DNA of 64,000 nt from Nephrocerus scutellatus (GCA_947095585.1 OX352762.1:25024669-25088668); one strand, 5' to 3'; shown: positions 46,491-58,884, numbered from the stretch's first letter. Numbers and translations: made by a program. Notes: a model not told the origin generated them from the sequence alone.

Positions 46491-47089
46491 AAAAATATCA
46501 ACACCCAAACTTTTTTATATATTCACATCAAAACTGAACAGAGAAGCAAGTTTAACGAAACATCTTAGAAAATGGAATAAATGTATTAACTTTTATTAAT
46601 GAAATGTTCAATGAAACTTACGAAATTTAAAAATATACTTACTTCAAAAATAAATCGCTTTACAAATCCCGAATCCTGCGCTTAACTTCCTACTTAAGCC
46701 ACGCAAGAATAACACACGAGTGTCAGCCGTTTTCAGTGCTTAAGAGATAGCATTCGATTACGGAATTTATAAAAATTTAGTGGTATTCTATTGATGGAAG
46801 TTTGACTTGTGTGTATTAGAACTACGATATAAAAGGCAGAGGAAATAATGCAGCTTGTGTAACAACAGAATGGATTTCATGTAGGTAACCCTCTAATTGC
46901 TTTAAAACATTGGTAAACCGTAAATAAGAGGAAAAACGAATTAAATTAATACAACTACAACGACAACGGCCAAATAGTCCAAAATAACTAATGATCCTTT
47001 AGCGTGTATGCTCTAGTAGCTTGTCTTATACGCAACATTGCAATAGTTGCGACTTCCCGAATCGTAATAACCAACATTATAATTTTTTT
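46491..47089. other. No gene recognised
   Basis: AT-rich; nothing supported. Confidence 0.45.
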
Positions 47090-49400
47090 TTTTGATAATT
47101 CGCACACGCTTAAAGGGGTTCGCATCCTTATAATGCTCGGATATATGCTTGGCACAGCGTTGGCTTTAAGGAAAAGAAGGAGAAAAGAGGAGATGTCAAT
47201 GAGCTTGTGTTTTGAATGCCTGTGGATCATAGTGATGTGGCAGAGCATTCCACATACATGTTGTACGGCTGAAGAACGAATCCCTGAACTTAGCTGTATG
47301 ACCGAAAATGGGCTTGAGGGTAAACTAATGAGCATTTACAGCGCCACGAGTATTGCGGTTGAATTCAAGGAGAGGTGGCATGCAGCCGGCTATTTCTCTT
47401 GAGCACCGCTGGTAGAAGAAGAAGCGATAAAACAGTGAAAAGCAGGAAACGTTCCTACGGTGTTCAAGCGAATTGATTTCGTTATATTTGCGTCACTGAT
47501 AAGTTTTATCGCGCGGTTTTGTATTCTATCTAGCTGATGCAAGGTAGTTTAAGGCGCACCAGAACAGATATGACAATTGTACGCAAGCGTAGGGCGAATA
47601 AAAGTCTCAAAGATAGTAGCCAGGTCAGAGGGAATATTGCTTGCATCAGGCTAGAAAACCTAAACATTTCGCAGCATTTTTGGCGACGGTGAATATGTGA
47701 TCATTCCAACGATGCAAGTGACATTCATGGATAATGGCATGGGAATTAGGACTTGCTTAGACGACAGCTTTGGGTTTTGTAAGCGTTAAATTCTTCTTAA
47801 TTGTTTTCTTCCCATTGTATACTGCTGTCTAGGTCAGGGAAACTCCAGCAACCGTCTAATTGAGCGTTCCAAAAGATAGGTATTAATCCAGTGAAGCAGT
47901 TTATCATCGATTCCATAAGCACGCATTTTGGACAAAAGAGCTTGAGTGCAGCAGCTTTGCTTTCTCCAAATTGATACAATGGTATATCCACTGTTCGGTG
48001 TGATATACCATCAAATCACCAGTAGAACGTTGCCCACGAAATCCATTCTGCCGGTCACTAATGATTTCGTTGGTTTCAAGACATTTCTTTAGCTGAAAAT
48101 TGAACAGCGTTTTCATAACCTTGGAAAGAATGGATGTTAGTGCTATGGGTCGGTACGAAGAAGGAGACGACGGCTCGCCTTTTTTGGGTATGGGCTGAAC
48201 AAAGGCTGTTTTCCAATTTCTCGGAAAGAGTCCATAAGAACAGGATAGATGGAAAAGCTTACGCAATGGTAATGCCAGCATTGAAGAACACCTCTTCAGA
48301 ACTATTGGGAAAATACCACCTGGCCCAGCGGATTTGTGAGTGTTGAGATCGTTTAAAACTCTAGCAACTGCACGAGTACGAATGAATATCTGTTCCATAG
48401 AGTGTTGAATACTCGAAGGTGCAGGAGGAAGCAATGCACAATCTGAAAGCGTGGAGCTAGCTGCAAATGCTCAGCAAACAGATTGGGTTTGTCTATAGAG
48501 CCGACAACTGGAATGCCATTATAAATGAGCGTTTGAATTGACGACGAGGATGTATTTTTGATTTGTTTCACGAATGAACAAAAATGTTTACTACCTTTGG
48601 GACATTGTAGTATTTTTTGCCTAAATTTTTGATCGTACGCGAATTTGTCTAACCGACGATGGGCATTGCCATCATTTCAGGCTCGTTTAAAATTTGTTCG
48701 GTTTTCCTCAGTAGGGTTTGCTTTGTAAAACCGAAAGCATGCCTTTCTAATCCTAGAAGCATCATCCTTACAGCTCGAGTCATACCATCCATCTTCCTTT
48801 GGTTTAATAGACTTATTACTGGAAGGGATAACTGTCTCATACCAATAAGGATGATGTTTGTGATTGCATCAGCGGCGGCATCCACGTTGGTATCGCGAAA
48901 CAATAGCGACCAATTCCCAATTGGCTTTTTCGTGTTGTCATACTGTTTTTTTGGAGTTTTTTCTCTAACTACGTGGTTTATTAACGACAAATTAGCTGAT
49001 ACTACACAATGGTCTGACGACCCTAGAGGCGATAATACATTGACAGAGTATTTATCAGGACGAGGGGTAAGAAACAAGTCAAGAGTATTTGCGAAATGAT
49101 TTGCAATGTAAGGTATTCGTGTAGGCTCATTTACAAGCTAAGTAAGGTGATTAACCTCAGCGAATGACTCAAAGCACACCTTCCTTCGGGTGTTGTTAGG
49201 TCAGAATGGCGAAGCCACCCAGAATTGTGTACATTGATATCACCCGCAAAAACTAATTCATTTTTACGATGTTTTGTAACAATTCTTACTCAGATTGACT
49301 CAGACAGTGCATCAAACTCTTTTTGAGTTGACACACTGTCTAAGTTCTCCTGTAAAGGAAACAGTAGTGGATGTTGCGCTCTTGTACCTTTACTTTGAGC
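47090..49400 (-). pseudogene. CR1-like LINE (T1/Q type), deleted copy
   Basis: Non-LTR retrotransposon. From 49.4 kb downward: endonuclease remnants NELVFAGDINVHNSGWLRHS (catalytic GDxNxH), FLTPRPDKYSVNVLSPLGSSDHCVV (terminal SDHC), then the RT start AGPGGIFPIVLKRCSSML, WKTAFVQPIPKKGE, YRPIALTSILSKVMK and DRQNGFRGQRSTGDLMV. The catalytic palm, including the FADD motif, is deleted. The copy then resumes in the C-terminal region (SLEHRRNVSC, MPPLLEFNRNTRGAV, FFSRTTCMWNALP). The 3' end lies at a T-run/TGATAATTCG near 47.09 kb. The 3' portion is close to the copy at 59.07-60.14 kb, but that copy lacks ~80 bases between AGAGCATTCCACA and CAGCGCCACGAG. Confidence 0.8.
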
Positions 49401-49427
49401 CAAATGAAATTAGTGCGTTTTCTGGAC

Positions 49428-49472
49428 GCGGCGGGAATTGAACCCGGTGTCCTCCGAGTGGGAGCCAATGGT
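49428..49472 (-). other. tRNA-like fragment (B box only)
   Basis: Minus strand: CTCGGAGGACACCGGGTTCAATTCCCGCCGCG. The GGTTCAATTCCC segment is a good tRNA T-loop/B box, but no matching A box, anticodon arm or closing acceptor stem is present. It is probably the remnant of another tRNA-derived SINE at the 5' edge of the CR1-like LINE. Confidence 0.4.
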
Positions 49473-49639
49473 TATAACCTATTTTAACACATCTAATTTT
49501 AAAAAAGTAACAAATCGTCCCTACGTGAAGTAAGTAAGGGTAAGTCATAGAGCTGAGATGTCGGGGGTAAAAAAAGGTCTTAAAATAATGTCATTAGTTT
49601 CATTAGCGACTGGACGTAAGCATGTTACTTACCGAGCAA

Positions 49640-50790
49640 AGCAACAAAATCAGAAAACACGGGCACCCAAGAAAAGAAATGTAAACAGCCGATTGCCGAT
49701 TTGAAAGGTATCTTGGAGGGATGGCAAGAGCACTTTTGTGAGTTTTTAAATGGACAGCTAGCTAAAGAACTAGAGGCTCCACCAACCACGTACTTATCAA
49801 GCATAGACGAAATTAGTTGAGCGATAAATCGGTCTAGAGGGCCGTCATTACACCAAGCATTTCATGAACGAATAGTGCGAGTATGGGAGAAAAACGATGC
49901 CAGAAGACTATAGAAGAGGCATCCTGTGCCCAATGAATATGAAAGTAAATATCACAAAGTTCAAAAATTATCGTGGTATAACGTTTTGTTGAGTAACGCG
50001 TATACAATTTTCTCCAAACTTGTCTATCCTTCTAGACAAGTTAACCCCATTCTCTATAGTTATTATTATAAATAGAGGAATTGTGACTTAATCCAAGAAA
50101 AATCAGCAAGTGATCTGATTTTTACCTACAAGCAGGTAATGGAAAATGTTCTAGAGCTCCAAAATTCACTACACCATCTGTTTACAGTTTAAAGCCGTCA
50201 ATGAGCATAGCCAGTGTAGAAATTTATGAGGTCATGAGAGAATTCGACATCCCAAATAAACTGACACGACTATGTAGGTTTACCATGAGTAATCTTATAA
50301 GCCAAACAAAGATATCCGGATAACTATCAAGCCCATTAAACATCTAAAACGGGCTACAACAAGGAGATCGACTGGCCGGTCTTACTCAAACTGGCGTTGG
50401 AGGAAGTGATCCGAGACTTATATGTTACGGCGAGAGGACAAATTCTCTATAAGTACTTCTAGATGTCGGCTTACGCAGACGGTATTAACATCAGTGGTAG
50501 AAACTCAACAGCTATTCAAGAATCTTTTATTCAGATCGAACGTGCGGCACGATATCTGCGGCTGCAGAATAAACTACATGGTGGGCACATCTGCGAGAAG
50601 AAGATTCATTTCTCCATAAAGTATGAAAAAAAGCGCGAATGGATAGTGCAATCCATACACTATCTCGGGTTAATTGTACAAGGCGATAACAACTTGGTAC
50701 TAGAAACCACGCATGGTTGCAAAAAAGGATCATGTAAGCGTAGTTTAGTCTATTAAGGTTCTTCAAATCCAGGAATTTAATGAATTCTTT
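49640..50790 (+). pseudogene. RT fossil, LINE, catalytic motif altered
   Basis: Readable in shifted frames: DLKGILEGWQEHFCEFLNG, NYRGITL-like KLSWYNVLLSNAYTIFSKL, DLIFTYKQVMENVLELQNS, GDRLAxxLxxLALEEVIRD-like PVLLKLALEEVIRDLYVTARGQI, then SAYADGINISGRN where YADD has become YADG, and HYLGLIVQGDN. The order matches the RT domain of an APE-type LINE from the palm to the thumb. Stops occur between most blocks. It is the same family as the scrap at 8.5-8.7 kb. No endonuclease or tail was seen. Confidence 0.7.
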
Positions 50791-52815
50791 TGCAAGAGGT
50801 CGGTTGCAGAGCAAAGTATGCTGATGATGATACGTACATCACTTTATTTTACCTCAGAGTATATAGCTAGTGAGTATTTAAAATTTATTTAGGTGTGTGT
50901 CTTGGGTCTATAAACAATTTTCAGAACTTTTTTCAAATATTTTTCTGAATATACATTTTGAAATTTCCGACTTTAAGTTTAAATTGACTGAATAGTCAAA
51001 TTAACGTTGTAACTCTTCATGCAGCTCGAGATATCAAGACGAAGTTTTTAGCATTTATTTGAAACTCTGCCAAGTGCCATTTTGTAATTTCCTTGTTCTT
51101 CTGCCCTAGATAAACTATTTCTTATTCTATGGATAATTAGTTTATGTTAATTTACATTTTGTACATTATGAACTCTTAATAAGTGTAATATACAACGAGT
51201 TTACTAAACAAATAAATTCCTTCAATTATCTTGCCTATCCACCCGTTGCTGATAATTAACATTTACCTAAAAATTAACATAATTTGGTTGAAAGAAAATT
51301 ACTTGCTTTGGTTAATATTGAGACTTTTTTGCTCAAATTAATTTACCTTAAATATTAGGAAAACTTGGAGTAAACAGCTCCAGATGGTTATGCCACTTCT
51401 CTATATGCGTGGCCAAATGAAGAACACTATATATTACCCTTTCCTTCTGTGTTCACTATTTAACTATTTAATTGTTATTAACTTCCTGGCATATTTATTA
51501 CTACTACTATTCTCAGCGGAGTCTTTTGTTCAATACTTGCGCACCCTGATGATCTCACAGTAGGGGCTCCTACTGTAGCACCAACCTTCAGTTTTTACGG
51601 CAGCGCAGTTGTAATTGGGAGAAAAGACCACATCAAAAGCGCATCATTTCCGAATGATGAAGAAAACGTACTCCTAATATTTGGGCAGCAAAATTTACAT
51701 ACTACACCTTTTTTGGAAAATAAATGTTGTTTTCTTTAGTTTTAATGGTTGTTTGTACAATGCGGAGATGTTTTAATAAATATTTTGAATGATAATTTAA
51801 TTAGAAATGACATTTGTTATCGTGGTCGCTGTGGAGAAAAATACAGTGTGTCTGTGACAAATGAGCACATTATGCCTTTTTTATCGAAAGAAACGATTGA
51901 AGACAATTAATTGCATTTTAATGCTCGATCCCAGTGAGACTGACTGACTGAACTTGCGAGTATCAGTCACAATCCATTTACGCGGTCCCATGCACTCGTA
52001 AAAAAAACTCTTCAACAACAGAATTTACAGGTGCCAGCCGTTATGTAGCCAAAATATTGCTTGCGTTCGTTAGCTAGAATGTGTTTCGGCTTTCTGATGT
52101 TTGTTGGAAATTAACATGACATGGCAATTGGTAATTCAATTCAAATGCAACATCATGTTCTGGTAATGATGTTACCTGAAAATGTCGGTAAATAAAACGA
52201 GGTGTGTCGAAAAGTCGTGCGAATGAAAGGAGAAAACCTCATAGACTCATAAAAAAACAATGTCATTTATAGGTAACATTAGGACCGATAAACATCCTCT
52301 TACTATTGGTACGTACTACTGAAATTGTCTGATGGCCTTTTGCTGGGTTTTGTGTGCGTGGGTTTTCCCCTCTTTTTTTTTTTGACCTGGATCGCACGTG
52401 ATGTCGTAAACCCTTACCGGACATCTTTGTCACATGAAGTACCAACATGTGTGCACAGGCATTCGGCACATATTTCGGAAACATAAATACCTTTGTACTG
52501 TTTTCCTTTTAGAAGTCCGATTGGTCGGATTGGAAAACATGACGACAGGGCATCTAAAATAAAAGTTGTTTGCATTTTTAACAACAGCAAAAGCCGCTTT
52601 GGAATTTTTGAATCTTGAGATGTGTGCCATTGACAAACAATTAATCATTTATCCTTACGTACGTTACGTAAGGTACGTAGTTCCCGACTAGATCGATGTC
52701 GAGGAACAGATCGTATAATTTGTAATTTAGTTTTTTCCTCCAAATCCCAAATCCAAATCAACGCAAATGGAACCGCATAACGGTCGATAAATTTTTCACT
52801 TGAAATGACAGAGTT
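50791..52815. other. Gene-free stretch
   Basis: No domain recognised. Two overlapping minus-strand frames (52263-52648) are rich in basic residues but match nothing I know. Confidence 0.4.
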
Positions 52816-52870
52816 CATGCTTCTGTTCCATAGAGCAGAGATGGGATTATTAAGGCTTTATACAAAGTAT
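52816..52870 (-). pseudogene. LINE RT C-terminal scrap
   Basis: Minus strand reads TLYKALIIPSLLYGTEA-stop-TL, the common TLYKxLIxPxLLYGxEAWTL segment downstream of the RT thumb. Only this ~55-bp motif is convincing. Confidence 0.5.
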
Positions 52871-52949
52871 TTACTAAGAGTAAGGTAGTCGAAGACTGTC
52901 ACAATAAAGATTTGTGGAGAGTTACACAGCAGAGTGAAATAACACGCAT

Positions 52950-53190
52950 TATAAGCCGAACGAAATGAATCTGGATTAGTTACATATTAGGAAACTTGTA
53001 GATGACACAACCAAACTTTGTCTAAAAACCGAAGAATTCGTCGTGTTAACAGCTTTAGTATGACGTGGGGGAGCACATTTGAAGTGGAAGTCAGATCTCA
53101 TGGGACACAGTGGCACCTCATGGAACCGGTAGCAGTAAATCGATTTCATTGACGGCGTTTATAGTTGTCAAATACTTCCCCGAGGTGAAA
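52950..53190 (+). pseudogene. 3' end of a family-X LINE
   Basis: Shifted frames give WISYILGNL / RKLVDDTTKLCLK, parallel to the WIGHxLRK region near the end of these LINE proteins. Then GCACCTCATGGAACCGGTAGC, GCGTTTATAGTTGTC and CCGAGGTGAAAGAAAGAAGAC match the family tail seen at 14.2 and 37.3 kb with many substitutions. Confidence 0.55.
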
Positions 53191-53582
53191 GAAAGAAGAC
53201 AAAGTCCGAGAAAGGGCTATGCTACTAAAATGACTTGTTAAACAAACAGCGATTTGCAAGAGTCAATCTTCGTTTGATTTCTGAGCTGGTGTCGTTACAA
53301 GACAAAGTATCTAATTACCTCAAAGTTTATGAGACATGACTGAGCGACAAACCTGGCGTCCGTTGAAAGAATGACGTAAGGTTCCGGTTGTAAAGCCAGG
53401 TACAAATCAATTTGCAAGCTCATTCTCAATCGTTCATAGTGAAATTTTCGGAGTTTATCGTTGTTAGATATAACGAGACTTTATCACGGGTTTCCGGAAT
53501 TAGCATCAAAGTAAAAAATACAACGATTTAATAAAAAAAAGCATATACCATGGATGAGACAAAAACTAAACCTAAATAGATA
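53191..53582. other. No gene recognised
   Basis: AT-rich; nothing supported. Confidence 0.4.
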
Positions 53583-54327
53583 AAAAAACAACCCATAAAA
53601 ATTAAAATTATCTAATCGCAGATACATGTGTGCAAGCATTCAAACTTGAACACCTTGAAAACTCTGTCACTTTGAAAGCTAACCTATAGGTATGGTTTCG
53701 GATACGGTTTGTGCAATTGGAAAGAGACATTAGTAAACAAAATACATACATATTACTTAATGATGAAATGGAATGTTCATAATCGATTCGACTTATATAC
53801 TATTACGCACATTCATGGTAACTTTGTGAAATGGCATTAATAATGATTGTGTAAGTCGGAGTGATGTATATTGATGCTTGAGAAATGATGTGAAACCGAA
53901 ATTTTCTGTTTTCGTTCATTATTAGAAATAATGACATTATTAATAACCGTGTAAGTGCCGAATTTAAAACCGCACACAGTCGTTGAAGTGCGATGGTATT
54001 TAAAAAAATGTATAAGGGCCTTGCGGCCGAAACTGTGGCCCGATCACTACCAAATTTTACAAAAAGTAATATTTATTATTGTTTAAAATTTGAAAAAAAT
54101 CGGGTAATTTTTATTTTAAATTTGTATGGGAGCCCCACGAATCCGGGGCCCGATCATTTCCAAATTTTCAAAGAAAGTATTGTCACCGGAAATACACATG
54201 TGTGCAAAATTTCAATAAAATCGGGCCTTGGGAAGTGGTTTAAAAATTGATCTCAAAATTCCATGACACACAAATCCACAAACCCACAAACACATGGGCA
54301 CGCGAAGTTAATATAGAGAATTTAATA
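53583..54327 (+). repeat. 120-bp-unit dispersed repeat, interrupted copy
   Basis: Starts AACAACCCATAAAAATTAAAATTA and ends CACGGGCA plus CGCGAAGTTAATATAGAGAATTTAA. The last ~330 bp contain two good tandem units (GTATGGGAGCCCCACGAATC, GGGGCCCGATCATTTCC, CACCGGAAATACACATGTGTGC). About 350 bp between 53640 and 53990 do not resemble the family and are either an insertion or strongly decayed units. Confidence 0.65.
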
Positions 54328-56374
54328 AAAAAAAAAGAGAAATGACTTACCACTAAGCCGTACTTACAGGCCAGATATCACTGTTAATTTTGCTTAGCAA
54401 CTTCAGCTGTGGTCCAGTCCCGACCTTCCGAGTTTGGAACTAATCCATTGTTCTTCTGCAATCAGTACTTTTTCAACAAAAATTAACGCTTGAAGCAGCA
54501 AACCAAAACAATTTACTCCATATTTTTGGAAGTTCGAATGTTCGAATTATGTGCAACTAAAATAATTGACTCCAAATGGTTAGTTTAGATGTAGAATGAA
54601 TGTAATGAGAAAGAAAAAATCTACTTTACTAGACCCAATTTTCGTTAAATACTCTTCGTTTTTAAGCTTCCGAATCGAAAAGGAACGCCAAAAATTTTTA
54701 CCCTTATATTTCAGATGACGGCAAGTAGGTACTGCAGGTTAAAACTGAACATCATAATTCATTTTTTTTAATTAGAACAGAAATTAAACCACAAGCAAAT
54801 CGAAAAACGAGAAAGACCAAACCCGCTCACAACAACAAATATGTCTATTTGTTACATTCATATTTTGAATTGGGGCGCTTGTACACTCATATTTATGATG
54901 TACACATTGAGGGGCCAAGAGTGCGATGTATCTAAGATGCTGCCAGATATGAATCTTCATGTTAGAGCCATGCCCATCCACATTATTGCTTTAAGAAGGA
55001 AATGTGTGCGCCACATACACATGAGGCAAAGTACTCGTACCTTGCGATATTCATCGCCGCAGATACATTAATAAGATTGAGGGCCAATACTCTGTCGAAA
55101 AGTGACACACATCAGTAGATGTACAGATGTAAATTCTGATGTCATGTAAATTAAAACAGAAGCAATTAATCAAAGTCATCGTGGAAGTGTCTTTCACCGA
55201 ATCACACAGAACGGTATTAAGGAGCGTGGATTATGGAGAGATGAGGCATAATTCCGTGCGAGGGCTAATTTTTAATGTTGTATAGTTTTTGTGATATCCC
55301 TTTCTTCATTGTTTTTCTTTTTTGCTGTATAACAGGCACTTTTGAGTAAGCCACATATACGTTTCGCGTGCAGATTAAATGATCAAAAAAAGTTAACAAG
55401 GATGGAGATATTTTAATACAGATACTTCTCTGGGTGATATCCACAGCGTAGTGTCATATCTGGGCTCAACAAAACTGATATGGGAGATCCACATCTGATC
55501 CACAATGTAGTACGTTCGCCACGTTGCCTGTCCTCGTGCCGGCTGTCCTAGTAGCTTGCCAGCGTACGTGTACGCTTTTCCTGTATCCTTCTCTTCACAT
55601 TTTCTTTCGGAATATGACTTCTTTAGCCGTGAGAAGCTGTGCTGCACAAGCTATCGTTCAATCTGTAAATTAATTACCCGATTTGATTAGTTTAATGCTT
55701 ACTTGCGCACAGATGAGTATTTCCTTTGGTGCGACACCGACGAAGAATCTTATATGTGGGGTGAACAACATACGGCCAAGTGTACGTACCTGTGCAATGT
55801 GCATTTGTGTGTGTGTGTGTTTGTGTGCTCCTCTATCATTCATAGCCTCAGTGCAATGATTCAGTCTCATTTGCGATTCTAACAAACCACAGCCAATAAT
55901 CGAGTGAATGCGAAATCGGATAATTAGTTTAATTTGCAGAAAATTTAATTACGGTCGACATGCAATTCGCCAACAACATGAATGCCAAAGCACCAAACCA
56001 AGCAAAAAATAAAAAAAAAACGCCAAATTCAATTAAATTCGCCGATAACAACTTTTATTTTTTACGCACGCTGGCACTGGAATTACATTTGCATATAGAT
56101 GCCAAGCTCGTTGCGGTCCCGACTCCCGTGCGAATGTTCGAGTATGTATGTCTGAGTTAGTTTTTTTTACGTTTTTCTTAAGCGTTCAATGTGAATGACA
56201 CCGCTAAGCAGGTAAGTTTTACTGAAAAATCTTTGCAATGACATCATGAAATACCTTTTCGGATGTCAGCATGTAAATAATCTTTGGTCTTTAAGTCCAA
56301 ATTGCGTTCCTGTATGAAAACGCTTGAACGAGGTACCGCTTCTTTTGTTGTAGTTGCAGTTGAAAGCTATATAT
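54328..56374. other. Gene-free stretch with GT microsatellite
   Basis: A GT run lies at about 55806-55827. No coding or RNA gene supported. Confidence 0.45.
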
Positions 56375-56386
56375 AAAATGAGAAGA
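56375..56386. repeat. Target-site duplication, left arm (LOA-like LINE)
   Basis: AAAATGAGAAGA, repeated exactly at 58885-58896. It lies directly beside the 19-T run that is the element's poly(A) tail on the other strand. Confidence 0.92.
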
Positions 56387-58884
56387 TTTTTTTTTTTTTT
56401 TTTTTAAGTGGGATCCCTAGTCCAAGTGACTGACACCGCGACCTAAAAGATCTATTGTATCAATAGGGCATTAATTGTCTAAAAGACATGCACCTTCCTA
56501 ATAAAGGCCAATATGTCCTTAGTAGCAGAGTTTTTCAACTCCGCTGTGGAGCACAATTCCTTATGGAATATGCGTTTCCTTAACCAAATAAGTGCCGGGC
56601 AATCGCAGAGAACATGTTCGGATGTCTCCTCATCCTCCGCACAGAATCTGCATTCTGTTAGAGAGCCCACACCTATTTTGTTAAGATGGTATCTAAGGCC
56701 ACAGTGGCCAGTTAGAAAACCTACTATTTTCCTAATGCTACCTTTATCAAGATTCAGGATTTCTTTGTATGAGTAGGGTCTGATCAGTTGTTTGGATTGC
56801 CTTAGCCCTGGGGTATTAATCCAATGTGCCAGGCGAAGTTCGCCCTCCCAACAGTTTAACACCTTTGTGGCGGCACTCCAGTTGACGCTACAAAAAGGTT
56901 CAGGTCCTATGAGTGCAGTTTCTGAGCCAGCTCTAGCTAGTTCATCTGCGGCTTCGTTGCCTGCGATACCTCTATGACCTGGTACCCAACCAAGCTTAAC
57001 CCTGTTGTGTCTGGCCAGAGATTGCAATGCTTCGTAGCAGCTTTTTACTGTAAAAGAGTCCATTAAGTTGGACGACAGCGCTTTGATTGCTGCCTGGCTG
57101 TCTGAGTAGATATATATTCTAGCGCCTTTAACGCCTTTGCTAAGGTTTAACCTGGCACAGATCTCAATGGCATGGAGTTCGGCTTGGAATGGGCTGTCTC
57201 CCATTGGTATCGAGACCTTTGTATTAGGTCCGTAGACACCGGCTCCAACTCCAGATTCCATCTTTGATCCATCAGTGAACCAAACCAGACCAGTAGTGTC
57301 TAGTGTCGGAACACCATTTGACCAGCTTGCGCGGTCTGAGATCTCTACTTCAAATAACCTTCCGAAACAGTGCTCCCTGACCATAACGTCCGGTATTGTG
57401 CAGAACATGTCTCTTTGGGGAATTGAGTTGAGGATACTCAGGTGTCCCACAAGGTCGCCTGGTTTATACTTAAATTCTAGTTGCAGCTTGATAGCGCATC
57501 TAGCGGCCGTCTTCCTGATGAATATCTGAAGGGGCGAAAGACCTACGATATCTTCTAATGCTGTCGTTGGGCAGGTGCGCATAGCACCTGTAATACCTAG
57601 ACAGGCAATTCTTTGGAGCTTCTGAAGCTCGTTTGCCGTTTTTCGCTCGAGTACCTTGGGCCACCATATTATGGCTGCATACGAGATTATGGGTCTCACC
57701 ATCATTGTGTAAATCCAATATATCATCTTAGGATTGAGGCCCCAAGTACTGCCGTAAAGTCTCCTGCAGGCCCATAGGGCCCTTGTAGCGCGTTTAGTAG
57801 CAGTCTTGATATGAGCATTCCAGTTAAGTCTTTTATCAAGGATAACACCTAGGTATTTGACCTCGCTGGAGTACTTAAGAGTGGTGCCTTTAATGGTGAT
57901 TGGGTTTAAGTCAATCGAAATTCTTTTGGTGAAAGGCACTAGAACAGTTTTGCTAGGATTGATGGATAACCCTTCCCTGCTACACCAGTCTAAAACTTTT
58001 AAGAGCGCACATTGCATGACAGCAGAGATAGTCTTGCAGTGTTTAACTCTTATTATAATTGCCAGGTCGTCAGCATAACCAATGGCGGTGTAGCCTGATC
58101 TGCGTAGATTGGCCAAGAGATCATCTATGACCAGTGACCACAGAAGGGGAGAGAGAACTCCTCCTTGGGAGCATCCCTTAACTGCGGTCACAGACACTGA
58201 CACTCCTCCTGAGGAAGATGTGATATCCCGACTCTCGAGCATAGCCCTAATCCACAGATTGGTCGAGGTTTCGATACCCTTGTTGCTAATAGCTCTCTCT
58301 ATAGAGTCATAGCCAGTGTTATCGAAGGCGCCTTCAATGTCCAGAAATGCACACAAAGCAACCTCCTTGGAACGAAATGTTCCTTCTATCTTTTTAACCA
58401 GATAGTGGAGGGCACCTTCTGTGCTTTTGCCTTTTCTGTATGCAAACTGGCTTGAGTGCAAAGGAGCAGACACCTCTAGTCTGCTTCTAATATGAACATC
58501 AATGAGTCTCTCCATGATTTTTAGGACAAACGATGTTAGACTGATTGGTCTGTATGATTTAGGTAGTTCACTAGGCCTATTGCCTGGTTTGGGGATAAAA
58601 ATCACGTTTACCTGTCTCCAGGCAAAAGGGATGTATCCCCAGTTGAAGCTAGCTCTAAATAATAAAATTAAACTCGGAAGGATTGCATCAATCGCCTTCT
58701 GTATTAGAGCAGGAAAAATGCCATCCCCCCAGGGGCTTTGAATGGTTTGAAGGAGCCTACTGCCCATCTAACCTTATCAGAGGCAAATATTTTGCCAGAT
58801 AAACTATTGGCTCTACTAGCGATACTAACCCTTCGGTCAATCGTGTTCGAATTTGTGTGAGGTACACTGTTGTACGAGCTGTTG
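56387..58884 (-). mobile_element. 5'-truncated LOA-like LINE with poly(A) tail and target-site duplication
   Basis: The youngest-looking insertion in the window. On the minus strand it begins at 58884 within ORF2 between the endonuclease and the RT, carries RT and RNase H, and ends with a 19-base A tail (56387-56405 as T on the + strand). It is flanked by exact 12-bp duplications. Length ~2.5 kb. The missing 5' half (ORF1, endonuclease) is the usual result of incomplete reverse transcription. The RT with a C-terminal RNase H and the WGLNPKMIYWIYTMMVRP segment point to the LOA clade; the I clade is the alternative. Confidence 0.9.
56479..58767 (-). CDS. LOA-like LINE ORF2 fragment: reverse transcriptase and RNase H
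   Basis: The 762-codon frame encodes, in order: RT motifs (KSYRPISLTSFVLKIMERLI, FAYRKGKSTEGAL, AFLDIEGAFDNT with the first catalytic Asp, GCSQGGVLSPLLW, AIGYADDLAII with the catalytic YADD at 58066-58077), the connection region (KYLGVILDKRLNW, VRPIISYAAIIWWPK), RNase H (VWFTDGSKMESGVGAGVY, FQAELHAIE, YIYSDSQAAIKAL, GWVPGHRGIAGNEAADELA) and a C-terminal zinc-binding pattern (CRFCAEDEETSEHVLCDCP). All RT and RNase H catalytic residues are present. The ATG at 58767 is not a natural start. The true frame continues upstream one base out of register (FKPFKAPG), and the shift falls in a run of six Cs at 58725-58730 where one base appears lost. The enzyme would normally copy the element's RNA at a nicked target. 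This copy lacks the endonuclease, so it is not autonomous. Confidence 0.88.
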   Translation of the reverse strand: MGSRLLQTIQSPWGDGIFPALIQKAIDAILPSLILLFRASFNWGYIPFAWRQVNVIFIPKPGNRPSELPKSYRPISLTSFVLKIMERLIDVHIRSRLEVSAPLHSSQFAYRKGKSTEGALHYLVKKIEGTFRSKEVALCAFLDIEGAFDNTGYDSIERAISNKGIETSTNLWIRAMLESRDITSSSGGVSVSVTAVKGCSQGGVLSPLLWSLVIDDLLANLRRSGYTAIGYADDLAIIIRVKHCKTISAVMQCALLKVLDWCSREGLSINPSKTVLVPFTKRISIDLNPITIKGTTLKYSSEVKYLGVILDKRLNWNAHIKTATKRATRALWACRRLYGSTWGLNPKMIYWIYTMMVRPIISYAAIIWWPKVLERKTANELQKLQRIACLGITGAMRTCPTTALEDIVGLSPLQIFIRKTAARCAIKLQLEFKYKPGDLVGHLSILNSIPQRDMFCTIPDVMVREHCFGRLFEVEISDRASWSNGVPTLDTTGLVWFTDGSKMESGVGAGVYGPNTKVSIPMGDSPFQAELHAIEICARLNLSKGVKGARIYIYSDSQAAIKALSSNLMDSFTVKSCYEALQSLARHNRVKLGWVPGHRGIAGNEAADELARAGSETALIGPEPFCSVNWSAATKVLNCWEGELRLAHWINTPGLRQSKQLIRPYSYKEILNLDKGSIRKIVGFLTGHCGLRYHLNKIGVGSLTECRFCAEDEETSEHVLCDCPALIWLRKRIFHKELCSTAELKNSATKDILAFIRKVHVF

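Noticed and set aside
48659..49099. 146-codon + strand frame
   Set aside because: It is antisense to the CR1-like endonuclease and RT linker, whose minus-strand motifs are recognisable.
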